A stretch of DNA of 64,000 bases, from contig JAVBWI010000019.1 in assembly GCA_036677445.1 (NCBI GenBank), forward strand, positions 68,818 through 132,817, in the 5' to 3' direction. The translations under genes and the position numbers were made by a program. The notes beneath the pieces were generated by a model. That model saw nothing but the letters and a program-made list of their open reading frames with translations. It did no database searches and was not told where the DNA came from. Source of the stretch: JAVBWI01 sp036677445. GTDB lineage: Bacteria > Bacillota > Clostridia > Christensenellales > CAG-138. Every line of letters begins with the position of its first letter. Within the stretch, counting starts at the first letter, position 1. Of this stretch, positions 17,672-27,251 are shown piece by piece.

Positions 17672-18511
17672 TTGGGAAGTGGAAACTGGATTATTGATAA
17701 TATCGCAAACGCCCTCAAGGTGTGGAACGAAAAGCTTGCGGAAATCTGGCTTCTGATTACCCAATCGCCGCAAAGCTTCAAGGGCGGCGGGGTATGGGAT
17801 GTGATCGTGTCGATCAACGGATCTCTCAAAGCAATCGGCTTCGCGCTGCTGGTGCTGTTCTTTCTGGTCGGCGTTATAAAGACGTGCAGCAGCTTTACGG
17901 AAATAAAGCGCCCCGAATACGCATTGAAGCTGTTCGTACGCTTTGCGCTTGCAAAAGGCGTGGTGAGCTATGGGCTTGACCTGATGATGGCGCTGTTTCG
18001 TATTGTGCAGGGCGTCATCACCACGGCGATGAACACAGCAGGGCTTGGCGTACAGGAGACTATTGCCATACCCGCAGAGATGGAAGCTGCAATCAGGGAG
18101 CTTACATTTTTGCAGAGCATTCCCGCCTGGACGGTGTCGCTGCTCGGTAGCCTGGTCATTATCGTGCTGTCCTTTGTGATGATCATGTCGGTGTACGGGC
18201 GCTTTTTTAAGCTCTATCTCTACACCGCGATAGCGCCCATTCCGCTCTCCACGTTTGCGGGAGAGCCGTCCGCAAGCATCGGCAAAAGCTTCTTGAAAAG
18301 CTACGCCGCCGTGTGCCTGGAGGGTGCGATCATCGTATTGGCCTGCGTGATATTCTCCGTGTTCGCATCCAGTCCGCCTGTGGTGAGCGCGGACGCAAGC
18401 CCTGTCACGATGGTGTGGAGCTACATGGGCGAGCTGATATTTAACCTACTTGTTCTTACGGGCGCGGTAAAGATGGCGGACAGGGTTGTGCGGGAAATGT
18501 TTGGCTTGTAA
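17672..18511 (+). CDS. VirB6/TrbL-like channel protein
   Basis: A 279-residue polytopic membrane protein with about six hydrophobic segments and the central conserved loop seen in VirB6/TrbL proteins of Gram-positive elements (YGRFFKLYLYTAIAPIPLSTFAG). It should form the inner-membrane part of the mating channel. The start is TTG, 7 nt after GAGGTG. It is followed by an AT-rich insertion before PrgI, although the two genes are normally adjacent. Confidence 0.85.
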   Translation: MGSGNWIIDNIANALKVWNEKLAEIWLLITQSPQSFKGGGVWDVIVSINGSLKAIGFALLVLFFLVGVIKTCSSFTEIKRPEYALKLFVRFALAKGVVSYGLDLMMALFRIVQGVITTAMNTAGLGVQETIAIPAEMEAAIRELTFLQSIPAWTVSLLGSLVIIVLSFVMIMSVYGRFFKLYLYTAIAPIPLSTFAGEPSASIGKSFLKSYAAVCLEGAIIVLACVIFSVFASSPPVVSADASPVTMVWSYMGELIFNLLVLTGAVKMADRVVREMFGL

Positions 18512-18605
18512 ACTACGTTGAGCAAAAGCGAAGTGTGTGCTAACATTTATATACGATAGAGTGTTGCGGCCGGTAAGAGTCATTAGCTTGATAGGAGATG
18601 CGGAC

Positions 18606-19091
18606 ATGAGCTTCTTTTCCGAAAACTCGTCATGGATTATTCCAGTTGGTTCAACCTTATTAGGTTCGGTAGCAACACATTTTTTTACAAGATGGCGAGG
18701 TAAACGTACTTCTAAGGAACATAAAGTAAAGGATTTGCAAAAAGAGATCGGCCGCTTGCACTCCGAAAATGAAGCGCTGAAGGAGAAGCTCAAGCAGAAA
18801 GAGTCTCGTGATGAATTCATAGCGACTTATGAATATTCTGGCACGGGATTTTACTATAAGCCGATAGAAGGCAGGTTGCCAGAGGAGTGTTATTGTTCCA
18901 AGTGTTTTGACAGCAATGGTAAGCGAATCCGGATAACTATTCGAGAAGATGGCGAATACACATGTCCGGAGTGCCATAGCACTGGACTATATAACAAACA
19001 AATGAGGGATGCTTATTTTCAAGAGCATCTTGATAAAATGAGCGACTATAACCAACAAATACAGAACTTTCTCACATACGGAAATGAATAA
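18606..19091 (+). CDS. Membrane-anchored coiled-coil zinc-ribbon protein (cargo)
   Basis: A 161-residue protein with one N-terminal hydrophobic segment (about 8-24), a coiled coil (about 37-65, KVKDLQKEIGRLHSENEALKE-like), and a C-terminal four-cysteine zinc ribbon (CSKC and CPEC, about 97-129). The start follows TAGGAGA by 8 nt. AT-rich codon use sets it apart from its transfer-gene neighbours, and a terminator follows it, so it is probably inserted cargo. Membrane plus ribbon architecture would suit a defence or entry-exclusion role, but nothing in the sequence proves this. Confidence 0.7.
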   Translation: MSFFSENSSWIIPVGSTLLGSVATHFFTRWRGKRTSKEHKVKDLQKEIGRLHSENEALKEKLKQKESRDEFIATYEYSGTGFYYKPIEGRLPEECYCSKCFDSNGKRIRITIREDGEYTCPECHSTGLYNKQMRDAYFQEHLDKMSDYNQQIQNFLTYGNE

Positions 19092-19114
19092 ATTCTCCAA
19101 TAACCCTATGACAT

Positions 19115-19139
19115 GACGGCTTAGGCCGTCTTTTTGTTT
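19115..19139 (+). terminator. Terminator after the zinc-ribbon cargo gene
   Basis: GACGGC, loop TTAG, GCCGTC, then TTTTTGTTT. It precedes the PrgI ribosome binding site almost directly. Confidence 0.75.
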
Positions 19140-19151
19140 GGAGGAAAATCT

Positions 19152-19550
19152 ATGGAAGTAAAAATCAACCGTGAAATACGGGACTATCAGGAAAACATCT
19201 TTTTCGGGCTGAACCTGCGTCAGCTCGTTTTTTCTATCTTGGCAATCGGTGTTGCGGTGGGCGTCTATTTCGGGCTGAGAGATGTACTCGGCACAGAAAC
19301 GGTATCGTGGATGTGCATCTTCGGCGCTGTGCCGTTCGGCGCAATGGGCTTTATCCGCTACAACGGCATGACGGCGGAACAGTTTGCGGCGGCGTACATT
19401 AAATCGGAAATTCTTTGTCCCATGTACCTGTGTTTTGAGGGCGAAAATCTCTATTATCTGGCTTTGAAGGAGCGCATAGAAAACCGCGTCCTGCCAGAGA
19501 AATCCGCAAATAAAAAGAAATCCCATAAAGGAGGAAAACAGCATGATTAA
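19152..19550 (+). CDS. PrgI-family (VirB3-like) protein
   Basis: A 132-residue membrane protein with two close hydrophobic segments (about 28-46 and 50-70) and the characteristic N-terminus (VKINREIRDYQENIFFGLNLRQL) of PrgI, the Gram-positive counterpart of VirB3. It forms part of the inner-membrane translocation complex with VirB4, whose gene overlaps its 3' end by 8 nt. TTTGGAGG lies 8 nt before the start. Confidence 0.9.
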   Translation: MEVKINREIRDYQENIFFGLNLRQLVFSILAIGVAVGVYFGLRDVLGTETVSWMCIFGAVPFGAMGFIRYNGMTAEQFAAAYIKSEILCPMYLCFEGENLYYLALKERIENRVLPEKSANKKKSHKGGKQHD

Positions 19551-21891
19551 GGCGCTGAACCGTATCTTCAAGCAGGATAAGGAGCGTATGCGCATCCCGA
19601 AATCCGTGCAGCAGGTTATCCCCGCCAAGCGCATCTGGACGGACGGGATTTGGCTGGTGGGGAATAAATACAGCAAATGCTGGCGCTTTTCGGATATCAA
19701 TTACGCCATCGCGTCCAAGGATGACAAAACGGCGATGTTCCTGGATTACTCGGAGCTTTTGAACGCGCTCGACAGCAGCGCCACCACCAAGATCACCATC
19801 TGCAACAAGCAGATGAACAAACAGGCGTTTGAGGAATCCATCCTTCTTCCCCTGCGAAGCGACTCATTCGATTGTTACCGAAAAGAGTATAATGATATGC
19901 TCATGGATAAGGTTACGGATGTTTCCAACTCCATTGTGCAGGAGCGGTACATCACCGTTTCCGTGGTATCAAAGGATGTTGAAGAGGCCCGCAGCTATTT
20001 CGGGCGCGTGGGCGCTGACCTGGCGCACCTTGCCCAACTTTCCTCCACATGCGAGGAACTGGATAGCGCGGAGCGCCTTCGCATTTTCCATGACTTTTTC
20101 CGAAGCGGCGAAGAACCGATCTTTTTTGCAGACCTAAAGGCCATGATACGAAATGGACGCAGCTTCCGCGATTACATCTGCCCGGATACCTTTGAATTTC
20201 ATAAGGATCATTTCCGTATGGGAGAGAAATTCGGGCGGGTGCTGTTTCTGAAGGACTACGCCTCCTACATCAAGGACAGCTTTGTTTCCGATCTGTGCGA
20301 GCTGAACCGCAATCTGTTTTTTTCCATAGACATCATCCCCGTACCGACGGATGAAGCGGTGCGCGAGGTGGAAAGCAAACTCCTTGGAGTGGAAACGAAT
20401 ATTACGCAATGGCAGAGGAAACAGAATCAGAACAACAACTTTTCTGCCGTCGTGCCGTATGACCTTGAGCAGCAGCGCCGTGAAGCAAAGGAGTTTCTGG
20501 ACGATCTGACCAGCCGCGACCAGCGCATGATGTTTGCATTAGTTACACTCGCGCATGTTGCGGATAGCAAGGAGCAGCTTGACCGGGATACCGAAGCGTT
20601 ATTGGCGGTAGGCAGAAAGCACCTGTGTCAGCTTGCGGTTTTAAAGTATCAGCAAATGGACGGCCTCAATACGGCGCTGCCCTACGGTCTGTGCAAAATC
20701 AACGCCATGCGTACGCTGACTACCGAATCGACCGCCGTGCTTATGCCCTTCCGCGCGCATGAGATCATGGACATCGGTGGGGTATACTGCGGCGTGAACG
20801 CCATCAGCCGAAACCTCATCATTGCGGACAGGAAACAGTTGATCAACGGCAACGGCTTCATCCTAGGCGTATCCGGCAGCGGAAAATCCTTCTTTGCCAA
20901 ACGGGAGATCATCTTCCTTCTGCTGGGCACGAACGACGATATCATCATAGGCGATCCGCAGAATGAATACACCTCGCTTGTGAACGCACTCGGCGGCGCG
21001 GTGGTGAACCTTTCGCCTACCTCCAGCAACCACATCAACGCGCTTGATCTTTCCCTCGGGTATGGCGATAGGCACAATCCCATTGTGGCAAAGACAGAGT
21101 TTGTGCTTTCCTTCTTTGAAGCCCTGCTGGAAAAGGATTCGCAAAAGCTCTCGGCGGGCGATAAATCCATCATAGACCGCTGCCTCGGCATTCTGTATGA
21201 GGAATACCTGAAAAGCAACTATATGATACAGCCGCCCACGCTGGTTGACCTGTACCATCTCTTAAAGCAGCAGACGGACAGCGGCGCGGAGCGCCTTGCG
21301 CTTACGCTGGAGAGTAACGCCACGGGGAGCCTCAATATGTTTGCACACCAGACCAATGTGGACGTTCACAGCAGGCTTGTGGCCTATGGCATCCGCGACC
21401 TTGGAAGCCAGCAGCGCACACCGGGGATGCTCGTTATGACCGATGCCATCCGCAACCGTGTGGCGAAAAACCGGGAGCGCGGCATTCGTACCCATATTTT
21501 CCTTGATGAAATGCACATTTTCTTTGCCAACGACTTCTCCGCTTCCTTCTTTTCGGATTCGTGGAAGCAGTTTAGGAAGGACGGCGCGCTGGCGACAGGG
21601 ATCACTCAAAATGTGGAGGACTGCCTCAAGCACATTACCGGGCGCACTATGCTTGCGAACTCCGAGTATCTGGTCATGCTCAACCAGGCCCCCACGGACA
21701 GGGCGAAGCTCGCGGAGCTTTTGCATATATCGGATAACCAACTTTCGTTTATAACCAACGTGGGCTTTGGCAAAGGGCTGCTCAAGTGCGGCAAGAGCAT
21801 AGTGCCGTTCATTGACAACTTCCCGAAGCATACAAAGCTCTACGGGTTGATGAGCACCAAGCCCGGCGAGATACAGGAGATTTTGGGGTAA
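19543..21891 (+). CDS. VirB4-like type IV secretion ATPase
   Basis: A 782-residue ATPase energising assembly of the mating channel. The N-terminal half is the VirB4/CagE domain. The C-terminal motor has Walker A GVSGSGKS near 443 and Walker B IFLDEMH near 652. A late motif GITQNVEDCL is typical for the family. The size fits Tn1549/CTn VirB4 proteins. Translation overlaps PrgI. A 12-bp inverted repeat lies immediately downstream, before an AT-rich cargo gene. Confidence 0.95.
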   Translation: MIKALNRIFKQDKERMRIPKSVQQVIPAKRIWTDGIWLVGNKYSKCWRFSDINYAIASKDDKTAMFLDYSELLNALDSSATTKITICNKQMNKQAFEESILLPLRSDSFDCYRKEYNDMLMDKVTDVSNSIVQERYITVSVVSKDVEEARSYFGRVGADLAHLAQLSSTCEELDSAERLRIFHDFFRSGEEPIFFADLKAMIRNGRSFRDYICPDTFEFHKDHFRMGEKFGRVLFLKDYASYIKDSFVSDLCELNRNLFFSIDIIPVPTDEAVREVESKLLGVETNITQWQRKQNQNNNFSAVVPYDLEQQRREAKEFLDDLTSRDQRMMFALVTLAHVADSKEQLDRDTEALLAVGRKHLCQLAVLKYQQMDGLNTALPYGLCKINAMRTLTTESTAVLMPFRAHEIMDIGGVYCGVNAISRNLIIADRKQLINGNGFILGVSGSGKSFFAKREIIFLLLGTNDDIIIGDPQNEYTSLVNALGGAVVNLSPTSSNHINALDLSLGYGDRHNPIVAKTEFVLSFFEALLEKDSQKLSAGDKSIIDRCLGILYEEYLKSNYMIQPPTLVDLYHLLKQQTDSGAERLALTLESNATGSLNMFAHQTNVDVHSRLVAYGIRDLGSQQRTPGMLVMTDAIRNRVAKNRERGIRTHIFLDEMHIFFANDFSASFFSDSWKQFRKDGALATGITQNVEDCLKHITGRTMLANSEYLVMLNQAPTDRAKLAELLHISDNQLSFITNVGFGKGLLKCGKSIVPFIDNFPKHTKLYGLMSTKPGEIQEILG

Positions 21892-21900
21892 GATTACACA

Positions 21901-21929
21901 TAGCGACTATTCAGCTAGAATAGTCGCTA
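21901..21929. terminator. Perfect 12-bp inverted repeat after virB4
   Basis: TAGCGACTATTC and its exact complement flank AGCTA. The T-rich stretch that follows is interrupted (TTAACTTAATTTTT), so it may be a weak terminator or an operator for the next gene, whose TATAAT-like -10 lies 18 nt downstream. Confidence 0.5.
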
Positions 21930-21992
21930 TTAACTTAATTTTTATGTATAATACTGTGAGATAGTCAATACGAAAGGATGGTGAGGAGAAGA

Positions 21993-22859
21993 ATGGGATT
22001 GAAAAACAGCATACAGCGAAAAATGTTTTGTTCCTCTTTAGGCGTAGCCATTAAGTCACTATTTTTATTAATAATCCCTTGTATCTTTGCAACATCAAGC
22101 ATATGGCTTAAGTGGTTAATGGCGATGCTCACATTAGATATTTCTACATGGATATCTGACAGTTACAATAGTTTGGTTTCAACATTTGGAGTATTGGCTG
22201 GTGCATATATAACCCTTTTTGCGACTTATGCATTAAAACACAAAGATGAAAAACGAAAGGCCATAGCTTCTAAAGAATTGGCATTTTATATTCCCATGTT
22301 GCAAGAACTAATCGAAATTAGGAATTTTGATTATAAACGCGATTTAATGAGATTCACATTTAGAGAAAGCCCCCACTCTAAAGGCCTAAAGTGGTTTTTT
22401 TGGTCAGAAACACAGAATTCATTGTTAAAATATAGTGTTCCTCAAATATTTTATAAAAAAATCATGCAATTAGACAAAGCAATCCATGAATATGCAAAAT
22501 TATATATCGAGACAGATTCATTCTGCATCGATATAGCCAAAAGAATTACTATAGAAAACGGTTTAATTGATACAGCTTTAATGAATCCATATTATAATAT
22601 TTTGCATGAGCTGTATAAAGGAGAATTTTTGACTCAAAGTGTTTTACGAGCTATTCCAAATTGCCAAAACGTCAATGCTGATGTTGCTGAACGGGTTTGT
22701 AACACTATTAGGAAAGAAATATGTTGTTCTCAAAAATATAATGATTTTATTTCATGCTACAATTTACTGATCAATGATATTAATGAGGTATATGAAGGTT
22801 TGGATTATACCTTATTACAAATCCATCGGAAATACAAAGGCATGAATAAGCTCTATTAG
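21993..22859 (+). CDS. Two-TM membrane protein of unknown function (cargo)
   Basis: A 288-residue protein with hydrophobic segments at about 17-35 and 57-80, then a long, charged helical cytoplasmic region. Its AT-rich composition differs strongly from VirB4 and the NlpC/P60 gene on either side, so it is probably inserted cargo. The start used follows GGTGAGGAG; an ATG 15 nt upstream has no room for a ribosome binding site. I do not recognise the family. Membrane topology would suit abortive-infection or exclusion functions, but this is speculation. Confidence 0.6.
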   Translation: MGLKNSIQRKMFCSSLGVAIKSLFLLIIPCIFATSSIWLKWLMAMLTLDISTWISDSYNSLVSTFGVLAGAYITLFATYALKHKDEKRKAIASKELAFYIPMLQELIEIRNFDYKRDLMRFTFRESPHSKGLKWFFWSETQNSLLKYSVPQIFYKKIMQLDKAIHEYAKLYIETDSFCIDIAKRITIENGLIDTALMNPYYNILHELYKGEFLTQSVLRAIPNCQNVNADVAERVCNTIRKEICCSQKYNDFISCYNLLINDINEVYEGLDYTLLQIHRKYKGMNKLY

Positions 22860-22869
22860 GAGAAATAAT

Positions 22870-23082
22870 ATGGCTAAATGCAAAGAAGAAGCAGTAAGAA
22901 ATATACGAAGTAGGCTGGAGAAATCCGTACTCTTGCGAACCGAGATGGATAATCCCTATGTCGAAAAATACATAGATGAAGTTATTGTTGCCATTGTAGA
23001 CGAAATATTTAGCGCAATTAATGATAGAGAAAAGAGTATCGCCAGTGATTTAAGAATGGGAATACGATCCGGAAGGTTTTAG
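22870..23082 (+). CDS. Small helical protein beside the membrane cargo gene
   Basis: A 70-residue soluble, mainly helical protein rich in charged residues, starting 10 nt after the membrane cargo gene with a TTAGGAGAAA site. It shares that gene's AT-rich composition and is probably its partner. No family is recognised. About 160 nt of non-coding AT-rich DNA follows before the NlpC/P60 gene, with only a 5-bp GGGCA/TGCCC hairpin in it. Confidence 0.6.
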   Translation: MAKCKEEAVRNIRSRLEKSVLLRTEMDNPYVEKYIDEVIVAIVDEIFSAINDREKSIASDLRMGIRSGRF

Positions 23083-23242
23083 AGTTAAATACTTTTAAAT
23101 CTGATTTTAGGTGCAGCATTTTTTGTTCTCAACAGAAGAATAGAGAGTGAATTCTATTATAAAACAGTAATTGTGGGCAGTTGTGAGGTTGCCCTTCTTA
23201 ATGCTCGGTTGCAGATAATATATTGAAAAAGGAAGTGGGATA

Positions 23243-25249
23243 TTGAAAGATATCAAAATCAAACGATTCGAGAAACCACCCCGCATCCTATCAGATGCAG
23301 CCCGTGCGCCCAAGGAGCTTGCCCGAAAATCCTTATTAAAAGCACAGGAAAAGGCAACAGAAAGCGTGGAACGGCCGCGGCAGAATGAAACGCCTACCGA
23401 ATATGCTGAAAACCGCATTGAATATGCCACCGACGATATCGTGCATCGCTTAGCACAGGCGGTTGGGAATAGCGGTAAGCAACAGGCACAAAAGATAAAA
23501 GAAGTGCAAAAGCAGTACAGAGGTGAGAGAGGAACGGAAAACGCCCGTTCCTCTTTTTCGTCTAAAAATACTGCTTATCATGCCGGAAATGAACCCATGC
23601 CCGATTATGGATATGGCAGCTCCGCTTCTCGCAATGTTCGCCATTCGACACAAAAAGCGCAGCATTCTGCCTCCCAAGCACAGCGCTTCATGCAAGCGAC
23701 ACCATCGCCTGAGAGTAATACCTACCGCGCCGGGAAGGAGCGTGTGTGCAACAATTTTATATACAGGTGTCGCACTGACTCCGCTGTGCGGCAGTCCGCC
23801 CGGCAAGCGTATCAAGCGGCGCAGGCTCCCAAGGGCGCAGCGAAAGGAACAATCAAAACCGTGAAGCGTACTGTTAAGACTGCGCAGAACACTGTGAAAA
23901 CAGCACAAAAGGCGATCAAAACCACACAGCAGGCCGTGCGCGTTACACAACGGGCTGCGCAGGCTGTGGCGAAGACGGCACAGGCTACCGCCCGCGCTGC
24001 ACAGGCGGCGGCGAAAGCAGCGGCGGCAGCGGCAAAAGCAGCGATGAAAATGCTGATGGCCATCATGAAGGCGATCATAGCAGCAACGAAGGCGCTTGTT
24101 GCGGCTATCGCGGCGGGCGGCTGGGTTGCGGTCATCATCATCATTGTTGTTTCGCTGATCGCCTTTATTCTCTGCTCAGCCTTCGGCGTGTTCTTTTCCA
24201 ATGAATCTGAGGACAGCGAGCCCATGACCGAGGCGATATCTGCCATTAATGCAGATTTTCAGACTTCGATCCAGCAAAGGATTGCCGAGATTACGGCGGA
24301 GGTGGGTGCGGATATCACCGAGGTTATCTATGAGGGGGATATGGAGAGCCTGGACAGCGTTGTTCCGAATTGGGCGGATGTCATTGGGGTTTACTCTGTA
24401 AAAACGTCACTGGATGAGGCTGACCCTTCCGATGTTATGACCGTTACGCCTGAAAACATTGAAAAGTTGGAAACGGCATTTAAGGATATGAACGTTGTGT
24501 CCTACCGAACCGAAACGGAAACAGAGGAAACCACGCTGAAGGACGAACATGGGGCTGCCATTCTGGATGAACACGGCAATCCAGAGGTCGAAACCACCGT
24601 AACGCTCTATATCTACGTCAATGTGAACAGCATGGATTACCGGGATGGCGCGGAGCTGTACCGCTTCAACGCCAGCCAAAATGAAATGTTGCATGAAATG
24701 ATGCTCCCCGACTATTACCCGCTGTTTGCGGAGCTGTTGGGGGATATGATTGGCGATGGCGGTGAATACGGCCTTGCCCTCGACATTAATCCGAGCCTTC
24801 CGCCCAACGAGCTGGGCGCACAGATCGTAGCGGCTGCAAAGAAATACATCGGGCGCAGCTATTCCAGCATGGACTGCTCCGGCCTGGTACGTGCAGCCCT
24901 ACGCGATTGCGGCCTGAATTCTATGAATGGACTGACATCTACGGGCATGGCTGAGAAATGCCGCGATATGGGCGTACTGTTTACCGATGCATCCCAGTTG
25001 CAGGCTGGCGATCTCATTTTCTTTGCTTGTAAGGATGCGAGTCGCGGCCCCGGCTATTGTACGGATCACAGGCGTTGCGGTAGCGGAAAGTGCAAACGCT
25101 GGATGCAAATTCACCACATTGCTATCTATATCAATGAGACCTTCCTGATCGACAGCACAGGAGGCAACAACAGCGTTCAGATCAGAAAGCATTGGGGCAA
25201 GAATGGCCCCGAATGGGAATGGGTTTGCTTTGGCAGGCCAATAAATTAA
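23243..25249 (+). CDS. NlpC/P60 cell-wall hydrolase of the mating apparatus
   Basis: A 668-residue protein combining a basic, repetitive N-terminal region (Lys/Thr/Ala-rich, about 190-285), a transmembrane segment (about 292-315) and an extracellular part ending in an NlpC/P60 domain. The catalytic cysteine is in MDCSGLVR near 546 and the histidine in IHHIAIY near 623. In VirB1-like fashion such enzymes open peptidoglycan for the channel. The start is TTG after AAAGGAAG. The low-complexity Ala-rich stretch probably arose by short-repeat expansion. Confidence 0.9.
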   Translation: MKDIKIKRFEKPPRILSDAARAPKELARKSLLKAQEKATESVERPRQNETPTEYAENRIEYATDDIVHRLAQAVGNSGKQQAQKIKEVQKQYRGERGTENARSSFSSKNTAYHAGNEPMPDYGYGSSASRNVRHSTQKAQHSASQAQRFMQATPSPESNTYRAGKERVCNNFIYRCRTDSAVRQSARQAYQAAQAPKGAAKGTIKTVKRTVKTAQNTVKTAQKAIKTTQQAVRVTQRAAQAVAKTAQATARAAQAAAKAAAAAAKAAMKMLMAIMKAIIAATKALVAAIAAGGWVAVIIIIVVSLIAFILCSAFGVFFSNESEDSEPMTEAISAINADFQTSIQQRIAEITAEVGADITEVIYEGDMESLDSVVPNWADVIGVYSVKTSLDEADPSDVMTVTPENIEKLETAFKDMNVVSYRTETETEETTLKDEHGAAILDEHGNPEVETTVTLYIYVNVNSMDYRDGAELYRFNASQNEMLHEMMLPDYYPLFAELLGDMIGDGGEYGLALDINPSLPPNELGAQIVAAAKKYIGRSYSSMDCSGLVRAALRDCGLNSMNGLTSTGMAEKCRDMGVLFTDASQLQAGDLIFFACKDASRGPGYCTDHRRCGSGKCKRWMQIHHIAIYINETFLIDSTGGNNSVQIRKHWGKNGPEWEWVCFGRPIN

Positions 25250-25297
25250 ATGAATGATGAAGAGATATTACCATGAGTAAGATAAAAATCATTGTAG

Positions 25298-25317
25298 GGG
25301 CGGCAGGTTTGCCGCCC
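25298..25317. repeat. GGGCGGCA hairpin, possible dispersed repeat
   Basis: An 8-bp perfect stem GGGCGGCA/TGCCGCCC with a GGTT loop, preceded by TTGTAG. It resembles GTAGGGGCG-type palindromic repeats that I associate with Clostridial genomes. A 40-codon frame (25273-25395) spans it but shows no supporting evidence. Confidence 0.35.
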
Positions 25318-25423
25318 TGCTGCTTCAACTGCAAATTATTAAGACCTTCATTGAAGATGGTTGGAAGTATTCCGGACGTATTATTCATAAAGTAAAGAAA
25401 GTGATAAGTGAAGGAGTATATTC

Positions 25424-25606
25424 ATGAAAAACGGTGATCGCCTCGATGAACTGATGGATGCCTTGAATGGCAGAACTGCTGTAACCCAAGCGGAAGCAGA
25501 GCAGCTCATATTGGAATACGGCAAGATACCATCCTTCGAAATCTTCATTGAGAGAGCAAAAAGAGATGCAGAGACCCTTAGTAAAATAAAAAACCAGCAG
25601 GAGTAA
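25424..25606 (+). CDS. Small hypothetical protein
   Basis: A 60-residue acidic, helical protein (MKNGDRLDELMDALNGRT) starting 7 nt after GAAGGAG. It has no signal peptide or membrane segment. It lies between the NlpC/P60 gene and the ECF sigma promoter, and could be the last gene of the transfer operon. Unrecognised. Confidence 0.55.
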   Translation: MKNGDRLDELMDALNGRTAVTQAEAEQLILEYGKIPSFEIFIERAKRDAETLSKIKNQQE

Positions 25607-25721
25607 TTCTGTAGTTGTTAAATATTTAAGAACTTAGTAAATCATTACAGATTTCCTCATTTCTATGTGTCATAATAAAAAGAACTTACCCCAAATCTCT
25701 TTTGAGATTTATACAATTTGC

Positions 25722-25753
25722 TGACAGATTTTTTGCTGCTGTAGTGTCTATAA
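25722..25753 (+). promoter_or_regulatory. ECF-type autoregulatory promoter of the sigma gene
   Basis: TGACAGATT, 13 nt, then GTGTCTATAA. The same two-part element occurs before two further genes of this island (27766 minus, 27807 plus), where the -35 is TGAAAGATT. Its position in front of the ECF sigma gene suggests autoregulation, usual for the family. Confidence 0.65.
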
Positions 25754-25820
25754 TGGCAATAGAATATCGTCCATTATTGCCCGCAGAGCATCGAACAAGC
25801 ATAAGCCGGAGGGCGTATAA

Positions 25821-26345
25821 TTGGATAAGGAAACAATCCTCGAGTATTTTGAAAGAAAGTATCGAAGTTTATTAAAATTGGCGGTCATGATGATGAAGGA
25901 TGTGGATGCAGCACAGGATGTATTGCACGATGTTGCGGTAGTTCTGCTGAAAAAACAGCACGAGCTTGAAGATGTGGAGAATTATTCCGCATTCTTAGCA
26001 GTGTGCATTCGCCGGGCTGCATTAAACTACTTCCGCAAGAATGCACGCTATGATGTCCAAAATCCTGATATTTTGGCCGAGATATGCGTACATCCGGAAT
26101 CGGACATCGGCTATGACTATATTGAGTGGGTTATGTCTTTAGAGAAACACTTAACGAAATTTAGCCCCGAAATTCGGAAGGCATTCATTGAACACTATTT
26201 GGATAGCGTGCCAATTGAGATAATTTCCGCAAGATTAGGCATTACGCCTAATGCGCTATCTCTCCGCTTTATGAGAATGCGTGAGACGCTTGCAAATACT
26301 TCCCCCAGTATGTTGCGGCATTTAAATATAATTGCTCTGCTATGA
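25821..26345 (+). CDS. ECF-type RNA polymerase sigma factor
   Basis: A 174-residue sigma-70-family protein. Region 2 is visible at about 10-65 (YRSLLKLAVMMMKDVDAAQDVLHDV) and region 4 at about 115-160 (FIEHYLDSVPIEIISARLGITPNALSLRFMRMRETL). The start is TTG after CCGGAGGG. The gene downstream encodes a single-TM protein that looks like its anti-sigma factor. Motif-sharing promoters suggest it drives itself and two exported proteins of the same island. It differs from the ICE sigma-like factor near the integrase. Confidence 0.85.
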   Translation: MDKETILEYFERKYRSLLKLAVMMMKDVDAAQDVLHDVAVVLLKKQHELEDVENYSAFLAVCIRRAALNYFRKNARYDVQNPDILAEICVHPESDIGYDYIEWVMSLEKHLTKFSPEIRKAFIEHYLDSVPIEIISARLGITPNALSLRFMRMRETLANTSPSMLRHLNIIALL

Positions 26346-26358
26346 GTTTTATGAGGGA

Positions 26359-27213
26359 ATGATGATAAGGTTAATCATAGAGAAAATCGAATGGCATCGC
26401 ATGAAGATGATTGCATTTGATCATCCATACTTTGACATAAAAAGACATGTCTTATCTGAGCGTGCCGCAGAACAGCTTTTGCGGAAACATCAAGTCCTCG
26501 ATGCAAAAGAAGTCCTACGCAAAGCACGCATTGAATGTGACCTCCCGTTGCCTACTGATAATGGAAGTAATTGCGGGTCTTCTATTGATTGGAAGCAGCA
26601 TATGTCCAAGCCGAGACCCCATTACCGCAGGATTGCTATTGCGTTAGTAGCCGCGTTGATTATAACTGGCTTTTTAACATTAACAAAACCGGGGATAGCA
26701 TTGGCGCAGGAGCTTTACGAAATTATTGTCAGAGTAGTTCATGGCACGCTGATGGCTCAAAATCGTGAAATCCCGGATGATGTGGATCCCATTGACTTTT
26801 CAAAGATTCCTGTCGAATTCTCCAGCCTAGAAGAGATTGCTCAACTCACAGGAAGAGTTATCTTTGTTCCTGCTGATGACGATGGTAAACTTGTTGAGCT
26901 TTCTACTATTATTATGAATTCGGAGATGATGGTGATCGTCTCGAAATATGCTCGAGAGGACGGAACATCTTACCGCATTGCTCAGACAATACATAATAGT
27001 GATACGCTTTGGGCAGAAGCAAGCAGTTCGATAACGGATGAACTGATAACAATAACTCTGCCAATAGGCATGACTGTATATTTGAGCCGGATGGAGGATG
27101 AAACGGTCTATGCAGCTGCCTTTGGCGCAGGATATGATCTAAACGTAGCCAGCACGGATTTAACCCTTGGAGAATTACAGGAGTTAGTAAAACGAATTCA
27201 ACTTATAGGATAG
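26359..27213 (+). CDS. Single-TM anti-sigma-like protein
   Basis: A protein of about 284 residues with a cytoplasmic N-terminal part (about 1-90), one transmembrane helix (about 95-113, IALVAALIITGFL) and an extracytoplasmic DUF4367-like domain. This arrangement and the position 13 nt after an ECF sigma gene suggest that it sequesters the sigma factor and releases it on an outside signal. Two adjacent ATG codons follow GAGGG; either could be the start. No zinc-binding HxxxCxxC motif is evident, so it is not a classical ZAS anti-sigma. Confidence 0.65.
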   Translation: MMIRLIIEKIEWHRMKMIAFDHPYFDIKRHVLSERAAEQLLRKHQVLDAKEVLRKARIECDLPLPTDNGSNCGSSIDWKQHMSKPRPHYRRIAIALVAALIITGFLTLTKPGIALAQELYEIIVRVVHGTLMAQNREIPDDVDPIDFSKIPVEFSSLEEIAQLTGRVIFVPADDDGKLVELSTIIMNSEMMVIVSKYAREDGTSYRIAQTIHNSDTLWAEASSSITDELITITLPIGMTVYLSRMEDETVYAAAFGAGYDLNVASTDLTLGELQELVKRIQLIG

Positions 27214-27251
27214 ATTAATGACATCGGACTTATCACCTATTCATGTCCTTA

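Noticed and set aside
26359..27213. Zinc-binding (ZAS-type) anti-sigma factor
   Set aside because: The HxxxCxxC signature is not seen; it is called anti-sigma-like only by position and topology.
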